Assembly: GCA_026874595.1 (NCBI GenBank)
Contig: CM049306.1
Span: 26,217,519-26,281,518 of the forward strand
Direction of reading: 5' to 3'
DNA from: Sipunculus nudus
Taxonomy: Eukaryota > Annelida > Sipuncula > Golfingiida > Sipunculidae
Length of the DNA: 64,000 bases
Positions 26,801 to 41,800 of the stretch are shown piece after piece. The position numbers were made by a program, and so were the translations under genes. Within the stretch, counting starts at the first letter, position 1. The number at the start of each line of letters is the position of its first letter. The notes beneath the pieces were generated by a model. It saw only the letters and a list, made by a program, of their open reading frames with translations. It was not told where the DNA came from and did not search any database.

Positions 26801-29800
26801 GCTCAGTCAGGGCTATGATTCTACACACCTTTAATCTGTAAATTTGAAGTATTAAAGCCAATAACATCCACTGATATAATGATGCCATTAACATCTGGCA
26901 ATTCTAAAATAATTTTAAAATAAACTAGAGAAACAAATTTGCTCCTCTGTCTCTGGGTATCAGTCATATTATGTCAACCATGAACCATCAATGTGTAAAA
27001 TGAGTGGGTTATTTTTGAGGAAATTATTGCTTTTATTAACGACTAGTATACCTTATCTGAGTATATGACCAAAGCAATTGATGGATGAGTTTAAACAATA
27101 CTTTAGCATTTACCTTACCATGGTCTGAGCAACTTTTCTTCCCTGTCGCTCCTCATTTAACTCCCGCTGTGCTTTTTCCAGTTGTTTTTGCTATAGGAAC
27201 AAAAAGGCAATAATCATATCAAAAACTGTAAATACAAATGAAATGTGTTGTCATGGAAAGACAGGTATGTATCACAGGTGTGAAATATAAAGTAAACTTT
27301 GAAAGAGATGGGCCTAAACCAATCTTAGGAAACCGAATCCAGGATCCTCTGAAAGCCCAACAAATTAATAAAGAAATACAACACTAGGGTGGCATATCAG
27401 CTGGATTCCAGGGGTTTTCATGCATTTGATTTTTCATGAACATGCTTTAATAATTTTGTTAAGAATAAAATTATATTCATCATATCCTGTTGTTCTTAAA
27501 TGCACATCATAACTACCTACTCTCATTTTTATGAGTGTTAGTTGGTTAATAAAGACAGAAATATATGGCACATGTGCTCAGAGATTTTAATCAGCAATTT
27601 CCTGCTTTCTAAAACTATCAATAAGATAATAGATATATATGATCATCAAAAACTGAATGACTGGCATGTTAAATTCTTTATATTCATAACTGTATAAGTA
27701 TATACACTAACAACTTGTGTGTTGATACCAGAACATTTTTTTTATCTTTCTCCCATGGATCAGTTAGATCTAACATGCATCTACAAGCCAGTGTGTTTTT
27801 CAGACAATACTGCCAGTATATGTAGGAGCAGTTTTTTCTACTTACACTTGACTGGGGATTGGCAAATCAACTGATGTTTTCTCTAAGTACTCTCTCTTTA
27901 AATTGTTAAATTATACTCTACCTGCTTCATCTACTAGTACCAAGTATACTGAATGTCTAAAAGTACAATGTAATGTTCTTTGAGACTTCACTAAGATAAC
28001 TTACACAGTTCTTCAACTGCTGAGCCAGGTCTTCTATGGTTTCATTCTTCTCCATGACCAACGCATAGTCATCTGTGTTGTGAGGGACAGACATGGAACC
28101 TGCAAGGAAAATCAAATATTCTCCATGACTAGAGCATAGTCATCGGTGTTGTGAGGGACAGACATGGAGCTTGCAAAGACAATGAAAATCACTAGAACCT
28201 TGAAACTTCCCTCCTTTCTTCTGTCACTACTATATACATGTCCACTTGTCAGTCAGGTGACCACATGGCTTGTCTGCCACTCACAAGGCAGCTAGTGACT
28301 CCACCCTCTACTGGACTTGGACAAAACAGCCGAGACATAGCAGGTTCACCCTCTTTTGGACCAGAGTATCAAACAGAATAGAGGTACGTGCCCGTTGTTT
28401 AGGTAGATATGCTTCCTATATAGGTATGTCAGTTTTAATTTCATGGTCAGCCTTCCAAAATAATGCAGTTTTATGATTTAAAAAAGTGACCCATGGGTCA
28501 TGATGCTCAGCTGACTGGGAAGAGATTCGCAAAAGGAAATTTTATCATCTGAATGGTGGTATATACCCATTCAACTGAAGCATCAAACAGATTAATCAAC
28601 AGGCAAAGATTGTGTCTGCATTTATATATATTTCAAAAATAGAGAAAAAATGTGTAAATTTTAAAAAAAATACAGGTGGCTCCACCAGTCTGCAGAAACT
28701 AATAAAAACACTTAATGGTCAATATACATGCAAAGAATCATGGTGATCTCTGCATTAGTTGTTCAGATACTTCAGCTTTTGTATGAAATTTTCCATTATT
28801 CTGAGGGATACTTCAGAGTCCTACAGCTTGAAGGATATGGGAAACAGAGACCTAATTTCAGGTTTCCACAGACACTTTTCATGAGCCTCCTTGCATGACA
28901 AGAATGAAGATTCTAGGTCCAGTTGTTACTATTTGTACCCTATTGACAGATAACCACATCTTTAAAGGTCTCAAAAATAGAGAAAAAAATTCGTAAAAAT
29001 TTGAAAAAAAAAATAGAGGTGGCGCACCCAGTCTGCAGAAACTGATGGAACACCTCATGATCAATATGTATGCAAAAATCATGAACTCGATATGTAACTG
29101 GTCATCATCTGCCTACACACCAAAAATCAGGCCCGTATCTGCAGGCACTGTGAAAAAAAGTCCATACATGTGCACTTTTTTATGAAATTTTCTATGTAAG
29201 AGCACCGTCAAAGGGTCAAAAGTAGGTCAACTGGGACAAAACATGAACTCGATCTGTAACAGGTCATTATCTGCCCACACACCAAAAATCAGGCCAATAT
29301 CTGCAGGTATTACGAAGAAAAGTCTGTACAAGTGTATTTGTCATGAAAATTTATATTTTTCATGAAATTTTCTATGTTCAGGAGCCGTAAAACAGTGAAA
29401 AGTAGGTCAACTGGGACGAAACGCGAACTCGATCTGTAACTGGTTATTATCTGCCCACACACAAAAAATCAGGCCAATATCTGCAGGCATTGCGAAAAAA
29501 AGTCTGTTCATGTGTATTTGTCATGAAAATTTCTATTTTTCATGAAATTTTCTAAGTTTAGGAGCCGTAAAACGGTCAAAAGTAGGTCAACCAGGACGAA
29601 ACGTGAACTCGATCTGTAACTGGTCATTATCTGCCTACACACAAAAAATCAGGCCAATATCTGCAGGCATTGCGAAAAAAAAGTTCGTACATGTGTATTT
29701 GTCATGAAAATTTCTATTTTTCATGAAATTTTCTAAGTTAAAGAGGCGTAAAATGTTCAAAAGTAAGTAAACCAGGACGAAACGCAAACTCGATCTGTAA

Positions 29801-32800
29801 CTGGTCATTATCTGCCCACACACCAAAAATCAGGCCAATATCTGCAGGTATTACGAAGAAAAGTCTGTACAAGTGTATTTGTCATGAAAATTTATATTTT
29901 TCATGAAATTTTCTATGTTCAGGAGCCGTAAAACAGTGAAAAGTAGGTCAACTGGGACGAAACGCGTCCTCGATCTGTAACTGGTCATTATCTGCCCACA
30001 CACAAAAAATCAGGCCAATATCTGCAGGCATTGCGAAAAAAAGTCCGTACATGTGTATTTGTCATGAAAATTTCTATTTTTCATGAAATTTTCTAAGTTT
30101 AGGAGCCGTAAAACGGTCAAAAGTAGGTCAACCAGGATGAAACGCAAACTCGATCTGTAACTGGTCATTATCTGCCTACACACAAAAAAATCAGGCCAAT
30201 ACCTGCAGGCATTGCGAGAAAAAGTCCGTACATGTGTATTTGTCATGAAAATTTCTATTTTTCATGAAATTTTCTAAGTTAAAGAGGCGTAAAATGTTCA
30301 AAAGTAGGTCAACCAGGATGAAACGCGAACTCAATCTGTAACTGGTCATTATCTGCCCACACACAAAAAATCAGGCCAATATCTGCAGGCATTGCGAAAA
30401 AAAGTCCGTACATGTGTATTTGTCATGAAAATTTCTATTTTTCATGAAATTTTCTAAGTTTAGGAGCCGTAAAACGGTCAAAAGTAGGTCAACCAGGACG
30501 AAACGCAAACTCGATCTGTAACTGGTCATTATCTGCCTACACACAAAAAAATCAGGCCAATACCTGCAGGCATTGCGAGAAAAAGTCCGTACATGTGTAT
30601 TTGTCATGAAAATTTCTATTTTTCATGAAATTTTCTAAGTTAAAGAGGCGTAAAATGTTCAAAAGTAGGTCAACCAGGACGAAACGCGAAATCAATCTGT
30701 AACTGGTCATTATCTGCCCACACACAAAAAATCAGGCCAATATCTGCAGGCATTGCGAAAAAAAATCCATACATTTGTATTTGTCATGAAAATTTCTATT
30801 TCTCATGAAATTTTCTAAGTTTAGGAGCCCTAAAACGGTCAAAAGTAGGTCAACCGGGACGAAACGCGAACTCGATCTGTAACTGGTCCATATCTGCCAA
30901 CACACCAAAAATCGGGCAAATATCTGCAAGCATTGCGAAAAAAAGTCCATACAACTGTTTGATTTCGGAATGACGGAAGGACGGAAGGATGGACATGGGT
31001 AAAACTATATGCCCCGGCCACTTTGTGGCTGGGGCATAAAAACGAAAAATACAGGTGGCGGCACCAGTCTGCAGGAACTGATAGAACATCTCATGATTAA
31101 TATGTATGCCAAAAATCATGACCATCAGTGGTGTAGTTAATGAGATATTGAAGTTTTTGTATGAAATTTTTTACTATTCTGGGGGGTACTTTGGGGCCCC
31201 ATAGCTTGAAGGATATGGGTAACAGAGAACTCATTTCTGGTTTCCAAGGAGATTTTTCATGGACCTCTTAGAATGTCAAGTTACAAGTTTCTAGGTCAAG
31301 CGGTTATGATTTTAAGCCAGGTTAACGGACAGATGGACAGACAGACAGACGGACGGAGGGACAGACAGACGGACGACGGACAAAGGGTGATCGCTATAGC
31401 TCAGATGACTTACAGTCAGCTGAGCTAAAAATCTAAGAGTTTATATACAGCCACAGCCAGTGCACCATGGGCATACCTGTGATAGTGGCTGGCAGGGCTG
31501 ATTGTTAAACAAAGCCTGGAGAACAGGGATATATGGAGACATATACCAATATTCAATAATTTTACTGATGCCATGTGGTGTCTCAGCAAGCATTATTACA
31601 TGGAACTATGAAGAACGGCTATGATTGTCTATGAATTGTCTCTGATTGTCACTGCTACATTTACTCTAAGGAACAATGCCAGCTATGATATGTGAACCAC
31701 TAAAAGAAAGTAAGTCTTATCTTTAAAAGATAGGTCAGTGACCTTTTGGTGTTTGTCTACTGAATTTGTATGAGGAAGGCCCCATCTCCCCAACATTACA
31801 AAAGGAAACTGCACTCTTGGTGATGTCCTTTGAGAATTATAATTGCACTCATGGAAGGGATCCTAATATTCTTTACATCAAATATGAGACTCTTTAAATA
31901 ACTATTTCATTTCACTCATTACACATAAAGTTGGACTGAATGAAATCTTATAACACTGATGGTCATACCACACAACAGTACCTTCTTGTCCTATAGTGAG
32001 GTATGTGTTGATGCAGTCATGGGGGTCGTAGTTACTGATGCGCAAGGCTGCCAGCATGTCATGTTTGTCCTTCCAATCTGGCAGTGCATCCTGCATAAAC
32101 ATAGTACAACTCTATGCAAAAAACTGACATAAAAATATTTATTCTCATATTCTAAACTGAAACATTGGCATTTTAATACTTTTACAGTTTTCCAATTAGT
32201 AAATGTTGTCTGACAATTCCTATGTAGTTAACTGAATAAATGGAATGCTTCCTGCAACAGGGTTCTGACTTCCAGCATAGTATATTTAATCTGCTTCGTG
32301 CAACTGGAATCTTGTATACCCAGGAATCGCTGGAAGGTGGCTTCTTCCTGCGCCCCCCACCCCCTGTAGTAGACAGGATGGCCTTGAATTACACATGAAT
32401 TGCATTTAAACAATTAGTACCATTTCATATAGTATTCTTTTCAATTTGTAAACATGAAATACTGTTAATATGAAATTGTTAATATTAATCAGCGTAACAA
32501 AGAAATATCTTGATTTTACAGAGAAATTAAGATTTATCCTGATATTCAAAGGTACCAATGTTTTCCTACTGAAAACATTTACCTTTATGCCTGTTTCACT
32601 GTCTAAAGATTAATTGAATCATATACAACAATGCAATGAGTTCATACAAATAATAGGCAGCCTATTGGGTATTCACAGAATTACCTCAATCTGAAGAAGG
32701 AGCCTCTCTATGAGTTCTGACCTCAGTTCCCATGACAACGGAAGCTTCACCCACATGCCAGACTTCTTGTCAAAGAAATAATGCACATTTCGTCTTTCCT

Positions 32801-35800
32801 GGAAAACATAAATACTTGCTACAATACATAGAACTGACTGTTAAGTTAAAAGTCAATCCAGTTCTTGTACTAAAAATCAGGAACAAAAATTAATAATATA
32901 AGCATAAGTCAGCTATTTTACTCTTTTACTATAAATGAATTTTTGATACTTTTAATATTATATTCATAAAAAGGGACACCAAGCCAATATGTTAAGGTCA
33001 AGGTGTCACGAGACTGGCAAAGTTCTAGTTGGTTGTGAGCAACAGTTTCTGTTGACATTTAAAAAGCTCTAGTTTAATTTATAAGACTGACATAATCTAA
33101 GATAAATCTAAAAGATGATAATTTATTTTTTCATGTGTGGAAAAATCAAAGACATGGTGTTGAAATGTTTTATTCACACCAGTTCAGGTGGGCCGATTCC
33201 TCTTCATGACATGGGTAGAGGTAATATAGAGGGTTCTAATTTCCTTTTCCTTACAACCCTGCAAAAATGACAAATTCTCAGAGAAAACGTTAATACCAGA
33301 ATTAAGGTGTAATACTGTGAAAAAGAGACTCAAGGCTTTTATATAGGAAATTTTAATGGGACCATATGACCTGAAGATAAGCCAGGTCCAATAAAGAAAT
33401 AGTCATCTAGTCCAATATACTACTGAAAATAAGCTGAGTCGAGGAGCCATCATTTCCACAAGCAGGCTATACGCTGGCAGTTAACCTTTATGAATTGCTA
33501 AAGCAATTGTTACAGCTCCATTTCAAAGAGCACACTGCTGGCTGTGTCAAACATAAAACGGTCTAATTACCTCAAATATGTATGTAGCAAGGTGTCCCCT
33601 CTCAGGGTGATCAATAAACCCCTCTCGATCATCAGGCTGGTTGGGTGTGCTGGATGCTGTACGATCTGTGCTCTGGTTGTTTTGCTGGGCCTGATTGTTT
33701 TGCTGGCCCTGTAGCAACATTTGATAAAATAAAAGCAACAAGTAGTATGCTATACAGAACAATATCCTATGGAAGCAAAAGGTCCTGATGAATTAAAAGT
33801 CAAGAGAGCTGTTTCATGTGCACACAGAAATGTTGAGTACCAAATTACTCACAAACTGGTACTCAGATGGAGTAGAGTGAGGCTGTGGAGTGGATGCTGA
33901 GAATGTTTTACTTACGTATGTTTCTTAAACACTGCTTTTTCACTGCCTTCCATCACTGCATTCCCTGTCTACCTGATATTTTTTTATGATACATCCTCAA
34001 AGCAATAGAGTTAAGGAACACTGATACAAAATGAGAAAACTTAGAAATTTTTATTAAAGGAGCATACTGAAATGTAAGAATATGTTCTTATTGACCAATT
34101 GTCTTGATGATATAATATTGATTATTGTGACATTCTTTAAAAAGAAGATTTTTAAACAATCTACTTTGTGGAGAGAGGTTTGAATGAGGTCACTCAGACC
34201 CAGAAAAAACTGTTCCAATGAACAACCTTTTTTTTATGAATTATTCATTCTTCAGACTAAGTAATTTTCAAGATAAAATTGTATTCCACAAGTATAAACT
34301 ATTTTCTCATATTCTTTTTAAATCTACTTACAGTAATTTTAAAGAAGGCAAGTTAAAAATTAAATGTCTGTTATTTATGCTTTTTTCCTAATTTTACCCT
34401 CTGAATGCAAATATTTGGAATAAAGTGGCTGCATAAAATGTAACAGAAAAATACAGGTGGGAGGAAAGTGGGAGGAAAGTGAACAGACTATTGGCATTTT
34501 AGCATGGGTGACAATATGGGTAATACCAGTGTTTTATGATGCAAATCCATCAGTTGATACAATTTTCAGAACATGACTGAATAAAAGGTTAATTGTATTG
34601 CACATAAAAGTACATTAAAGAATTAAAATCAGTAAAATCTATTGAATATATCACCTGGACCTTAAACAATGACAACAAGTATACATGATCACTTCAGAAG
34701 AATTTAAATTTTTCCTGTTCATACAAAACCAGTTGAAATAATCAAATTGTCAAATATTTTAAGAATAAACTAAAAAATAAACAAATTTAAGAAAACTGAT
34801 GTAAAGAAAAAATGTAAGTATTTACACCAAACATCAATGAATTGATTTATATATATATTTTATAGATAGGATAAACTTGACAGGATAAACATTTTAAAGA
34901 CAAATGCTGCTAGAACACTACATATCATACCTATATTTCACTACAGACTATCTTTTGACATATACGTAATATACTGAATACATACATACCTGATCACTTT
35001 TGATGACACTCTCTGTGACTAAGATACCTTCTTTATACCAGTGTTTTGGAAAAGGTCTCCAGTCCTAAAATATATTAAAAACTAGTTTGACAATCTCTTT
35101 TAATTATCATCAGATGTTTCTATTATTACAAGTGAATGAAAAAAAAAAGAAAAAAAACTCATTGATTAAAATTCTTAAACAAAATTCTTAAAACAGTCAG
35201 TTGATTTTAAATGTTGCATAGTATCTGCATATATGCCTACTATACTTTATACTTGAACAGTTTACATGAAACGACATATACAACTAACCTTTATGTTAAC
35301 AGTTTACTAGTTTTATATCTTTCAAAAATACAAAAGTTTTGTAGGAATCATTACTAAGTAACCAATAAAACAATTTAGGTGGAATGGTCCATGGGGCTCC
35401 AATAAATTACCCTTTGTTTTATTACAATTACACTTGAGTAGGATTACATTCAATGGCAATATAATGCATAATTTAATTTAAATGTTAACGAGGGACCCAT
35501 GGGTCTCGATGCTCAGCTGAATATTTCTATAAGGATATGTTTATGAGCTTTTTCAAAATATGGGTCCTCTGATCAGTTTGAAGCCAATTACCTGTCTACT
35601 CAAAGTTATCATCCATAAACTAATTTGTGAATGGATGGGCCCTGTGAGATTGACCTTTGACCTAGTGACCCAAAATTCAAAAGGACACTTCCCCTATTGG
35701 CAGCTGGGCCACATGTGAAAGACGGAAAGTTTGTGATTAAAAGTTTGGCTTAAAATGCATCAACAATCTTTCTAAAGTACTTGGTACTGTGACCTTGATC

Positions 35801-38800
35801 TTTGATCTCATGACCCCGGAATCAACAGCTCTTACTTTAGTGGTAGGCCATATATGAGTTAAGTTTGAAAACAATATTTCAATCAAAACTGCTGTTATCA
35901 TTTGGAAACTAACTTGTTGATAGATGGCCCCTGTGACCTTGAATTGGATGGGCCCTGTGAGACTGACCTTTGACCTAGTGACCCCAAAATCCATAAGTTT
36001 CTTCCACTAATGGCAGATGAGCAATACCTAAATGATGGGAGGCTTGGGATGGAAGGTTGGCTATAAATACATCCACAATCCTTTTAAAGAAGATGGTCCT
36101 GTGACCAAAAATCAAAAGGGTTCTCACATTACTGGCTGGAAATATATACCGCTAAATATATAAAGCTAACTGCGCTCGATCTAGCTTATGGTAGATTGTG
36201 GTACATGAGTTTGCTTAGTCACGGACATTCATCTGGAACTATTGAGCGCTTTATATATTATGATAAATGCATCTTTGTATCTTTACAAAAAATTGTATTG
36301 CACACAAGCTCAAGTTTGATAGATGCTGTGTGATGTCATGTCATGTAATAAGATTGCTTGTCAGATACAAACTGAGAAAGAGGCGTTTCACCTAAACATC
36401 TTCGGTAGTAAACATCGTCGGCAGTCGCAAAATTAGAAAGAATAATTTAGAAATAAAGCTTTCAAAATATTTTAATTAATTATGGACAAAAACTGCTAGG
36501 GCGCAAGACTCCCACACCAATCCTTTGATGATTATTAATACACTAGATCAAAACACACTTGACCAAACAAGTGATTGTTACAATCGTCTGTTGAACAAAA
36601 AAGAAGGTGGTTTACTCCTTTGATAAAGCAGGCCAGGACTCCATCTGCACATAGGGAAAGGCCAAGCGATCGCTTGATTCCCAAATTTTGAAATTCACTG
36701 ACATTTTCATATTGGCATCAAAAGCGTTCATAATAAAACGTATATCATCAACATTCCAGGCTTGTTCATAAATTTAATTCATGGTCGATAAGGTAGAGGA
36801 AATTTAGAAATTATTGTCACCAAACATTTTTGATGGTTAATTTAATAAAGGGTCAATATGATAGACATAATACGGTAAGTTAAGATTGAAACAATATATG
36901 TCAATCTAAACTGGAGTTGTCATCCTGATACAAATATGTAGACAAATGGCTCCTGTGACCTTGACTTTTGACCTTGTGACCACTAAAGCAATCAGGTTCT
37001 TCCCCTATTGACAGGTCAGCTAAATGTGCAAGATGGAAGGTTTGGGGTGAAAAATTTGGCTTAAAATGCATCCACAATCTTTCTAAATAAGTAGGTCCTG
37101 TGACCTTGACCTCTAAATCAAAAGAATTCTAACTTTAGTGACAGGCCATATATGAGTCAAGTTTGAAATCTATATGTCAATCCAAACTGGAGTTATCATC
37201 AGGAAACAAATTTTACAGACATACAGAAAGATGAACAGATGAACGGATGGACGGACAGGGTGATCAATATAGGGCATCTGCTTATTCAAGTTGGGCCCTA
37301 ATTAAAAGACAAGATTCAGGACACAGATGAAACCACATTTGGGAATCTGACAGTGTCAATATATATGGTAGTTTCAAAATAAAGGAAAAAAAGCATAAAA
37401 AATAGAACAAGGCCTACAGGCCTGATGCGAACCTGTGCATTGGGAAATACACTAGGTATAATGCTTCAATGCTGGACCATTACTTCTCATGTATATGAAC
37501 AATGCAAGTTCTAAACATTCTGAATATGAAACAATTACATAAACATCACTGCTGAAATTCTGGCATGGGTGCACACAACACAAAAATGATTGTAGCTGGC
37601 ACCACCAGTCTTGTATACAACAAAGCTATCAGAGATATATACATATGCCCAATTTCAGACTGATATATCAAACCCCTCCTGAAAATAAGCAGGGACACAC
37701 ACTGTGCAAAAATTATTGTGTGGCACCACCAGTCTTGTATATGACAAAGCTATTCAATATATATATATTTGCCAAATTTCAGGCTGATATATCAAATTCC
37801 TCTGTAGAAATAAGCAGGCACTTACACTGTGCAAAAGTCATTGTAGGTGGCAACACTTGTCTTGTGAACAAGAAAGCCATCAAAGACACATAGACAGGTC
37901 AAAATATCAGGCCAATACATCAAAATTACCTTGAGTCTGATGCATGGGGCTGACCACGCTTAGGTGAGAAAGGCAGTCGCCCCGAGTGAAATGAGACAAA
38001 TTTGCTGGCTCAGGCTACTGCACTGAGTGAACTCTTGACCTGCACTTGGCTAGACTAAGTGAACTCTTGACCTGTTGCATAATCTGACACAGTTGGCAGT
38101 CTGCCAAAGCTATAAATAGATCAAGGCTGAACTTTGGTGCCAAATCTGATGCAGTGGACAGTCTGCTAACACTATAAATAGAATGCAGCTACTGCACTGA
38201 GTGAACTCCTGACCCATACCTGGCTGCACTGAGTGAACTCTTGACCTGTTGCCTAATCTGATACAGTTGGCAGTCTGCCATAGCTATAAATAGATCCAGA
38301 CTGACCTCTAGCCTGTTGCCAAGTCTGAAATAGTAGCCACACCATTGCATAAGCTCATGCAGGGGCCCTGCCCTGAGGGGCATGACACCCATGACGTGAT
38401 CACATGGTGCCCATGAGGTGTTCACTTGTCGCCCATGAGGTGATCACATGTCACCCATGAGGTGATCACATGCCTTGTGCTTTGCTGCACTGATTGAACT
38501 CTTGACCTATATCTGGCTGCACTGAATGAACTCTTGATCTGTTGCCAAATCTGAAACAGTTGGCAGTTTCTCAGACACAAACTTTGAGTGTTGGTGAATC
38601 AGTTTACACATACTGAAACACTTTGGCAAAAATGCTTTTTTTTAAGCTGACATTTTCATAAACTTTTTATCAAAATATCTAGAATAATAAAAGATGCAGT
38701 TCTTTCATTGTTAAAGATCAAATAATTCTGCCAAAAATCATTCAAGTAAACTTGAACAAAGGCCACCTAAGAATAATTTTTGTGCAATGTTACAGAAGTT

Positions 38801-41800
38801 ATAAGTGGAACAATAATTTTGTAGAAGAACAGTTTTGCAGTCGTAAGTTTGAAAAAGACATAATAATGGCCATAAGACCAACAAAAGCTTTTCTGATATG
38901 ATTGAAAGAAACATGTCCTAGGATAATTCTTTTGAAAAATTTAATCATAAACATTTTAAGCTGAAAGAGGCTAAAATTATGATGTTTTTGCCCATAAAAA
39001 AAATGGTTAATGTAGGTGGCACCACAAAATCTGCAACTTCAAATATGAGTCATGTGACCAACATTTGCACAATACTTGGTAATGCTAGCTTCTGTCATTT
39101 CTGAGATTACCATGTCAGTATGCTTACTTGGCCAAATGACTGTTCAAATTCATGTAACTCCACAAAAATTCATCAAATGTAAACCATTTGAACAAACTTG
39201 AGAGGGCTTCCCTCTGGGATCATTTCTGCAAAATATTGAACACTTTGGCTGGACCGTTTACAAGAAAAAGACTTTTAAAGGTTTTTCAGCTTTTTCCCTA
39301 TAAAATATAAGTAAACACAGATAGCAAAAAAATTAAAAACATCTGATATGTGACAGATTATTGCATAAAATCTGGGGATGGTAGCTCCTGCCATTCCTGA
39401 GAAATTATGGGTTAATGTACAAAAAGGTCAATGCAGGTGGCACCACCAATACCTGAATTTCATATATGACTCATTTGACCAAAACTGGCATAAAATTTGG
39501 TGATGATAGCTCCGGCCATTTCTGAGACTCATTTTAGTATACTTTTTTTGACAGATGACTAAGTTCAACTTCCTGTCACTGAACTTAAACCAGTCAAACA
39601 AACTTGAGAGAGATGGTATAAGAGATTATTTCTGTGAAATATTGAACAATTTGGCTTTACCGTTTCGTCAGAGAAGATTTTTAAAGGTTTTTTACCTTTT
39701 TCTGTGTAAGATCTCAGAAAATGCCGTGTTTTTCAGATGGCTAATTTTTTGCATTAAATTTCATGATGCTAGCTCCAGTCGTTTTTTAAATAGTATGGGT
39801 TAACGTACAGACGGCAGACGCCACCGCATCATCACACTAGCTCACAGGTTTGCTAAAAATTACTTCAGATGCATATTGAATGCAAAATTATAATACAGAT
39901 ACATCTCACTGATGGCTAATTCTTGAATTAAGTTGAGTATGGATACCTATTATTTATAATCCATGTACAGCCATCTTTATTTACCCACAGAGAGCTGTAT
40001 ACCTGTGATTGTAAACATTGCCTGGCATGAGGAATTTCTAAAATCATAAATCTACAATTTTTAAAAGCTTTTAAAAAACATTCTTGTCAATATTAACCAA
40101 AGATAACCTGAAATCTAAATGTCTAGAGGCATGATGTAATGGATGCTGATAAACAGGTGCAAGGCTAGATGTATCTGCTTCACACAGCTAACATATATGG
40201 TAAAATGACTCAATTCAATCTTTATAATTCAGCCATAATTCATTCTTTGGAACCATAAAAGACAATTATTCTGGGGATTATTCTTGTAAAATATTAACAA
40301 ATTTGCCTCAGTGGCCTCAGTCAAAGAACGTTTTACAGGTTTATAACTCATAAGGGAAAATACAGCAAAATGGCTAAGTTAAGCTTCTCATAACTCAGCT
40401 GAAAATCACTGAACCAAAACCATTTGAACAAACTTGAATTATCAACATCTAAGGATAATTAATGTGTGAGATTTAAGAATTTGGCCGATTGGTTTTTCAG
40501 AAGATCTTTTGAGCCATTTAGCTTAAATGGGATGTTATGGCATATGACTAAATTCAGCTTCCCATAACTCAGCCAAAAATCACTGAACTGAGACTGTTTG
40601 AACAAACGCCAGAAAGCACTACCCTAGGATCATTTCTGTGCGATATTAAACAATTTGGCCAAATGGTTTCAGAGAAGAAGTTAATTGTAGCCGTCAGTAT
40701 GATAAGGGCACTGATGACCCCCGTACAAAAAAGGCTGATGCAGGTGGCACCACCAATACCTCAATTTCAGATATGACTCATGTGACCAACATTGGCAAAT
40801 AATTTGGTGATGATAGCTCCAGCCGTTTCTGAGATATTAATTTTACTATGCTTTTTTGGACAGATGACAAAGTTCAACTTCCTGTTACTCAGCCAAAAAT
40901 CACTGAACTTAAATCATTCGAACAAAATTGAGAAAGATTGTTCCAGGAATCATTTCTGTGAAATATTGGACAATTTGGCTGAACAGTTTCCGAGGAGAAG
41001 ATTTTTAAAGCTTTTTTAGCTTTTTCCCAATAAAATCTAAGAAAATGCAGTTAGCCAAAAAATAAGCAAAACTAATAGAGTTTTTTAGATGACTAATTTT
41101 TTGCATAAAATTTTGTGATGCTTACTCTTGCCATTTTCAAGATAGTATGGGTTGACGTACAGACGACCAACGCTGGACTACGCCACACCATCGCATATGC
41201 TCACAGGTTCGCTAAAAAAATACAGGTGGTGCCACCAGTCATCAGGAACTGAAGAAATCAATCATAATTGATAACCACCCTGGGTTTCAGGACACAGGCT
41301 GAAACCACAGCTGAGAAACTGACAAAGTGCTGTCATTTGATGGTCTCAAAAATCTAGTAAAATTAGAAAAATTCAGGTGTGGCCACTTGTTTTCTGGAAC
41401 TGATGAAACTAGTCATGGTCAATATTTAAGGCAAGATTCATGGCAATCCATGTGTTAATTATCAAGATACTGGAAGTTTTGTATCAAATGTTTAATTATT
41501 CTGGAGGGTACTTAATAGCCCCATAGCTCAGAGGATATCGGTCAAAGTGACATTATTTCAGGTTTCCAAGCAGATTTTTTATAAACCCACTTGGATATTC
41601 AGTTACAAGTTTCTAGGTATAGATGTTACAATTTGAGCCCTGCTAACGCACAGCTGGATGCCCAGATTAGGCTGGGCAGAAAAAGACAAAGTGCCATTCC
41701 TATACCTCAGTTGACTTTCAGTCAGCTGTGCTTATAACTACGTTTCTCCATGACAAATTTATGTAGTATCTTCCCTGTTTAGTACAAGCTTGGGCTATCA

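Noticed and set aside
29635-31125. Repeated minus-strand open frames of 60-91 codons ([14 protein letters not shown]... and similar)
   Set aside because: They recur every 361 bp with the family C repeat and have no protein-like conservation; by-products of the array.
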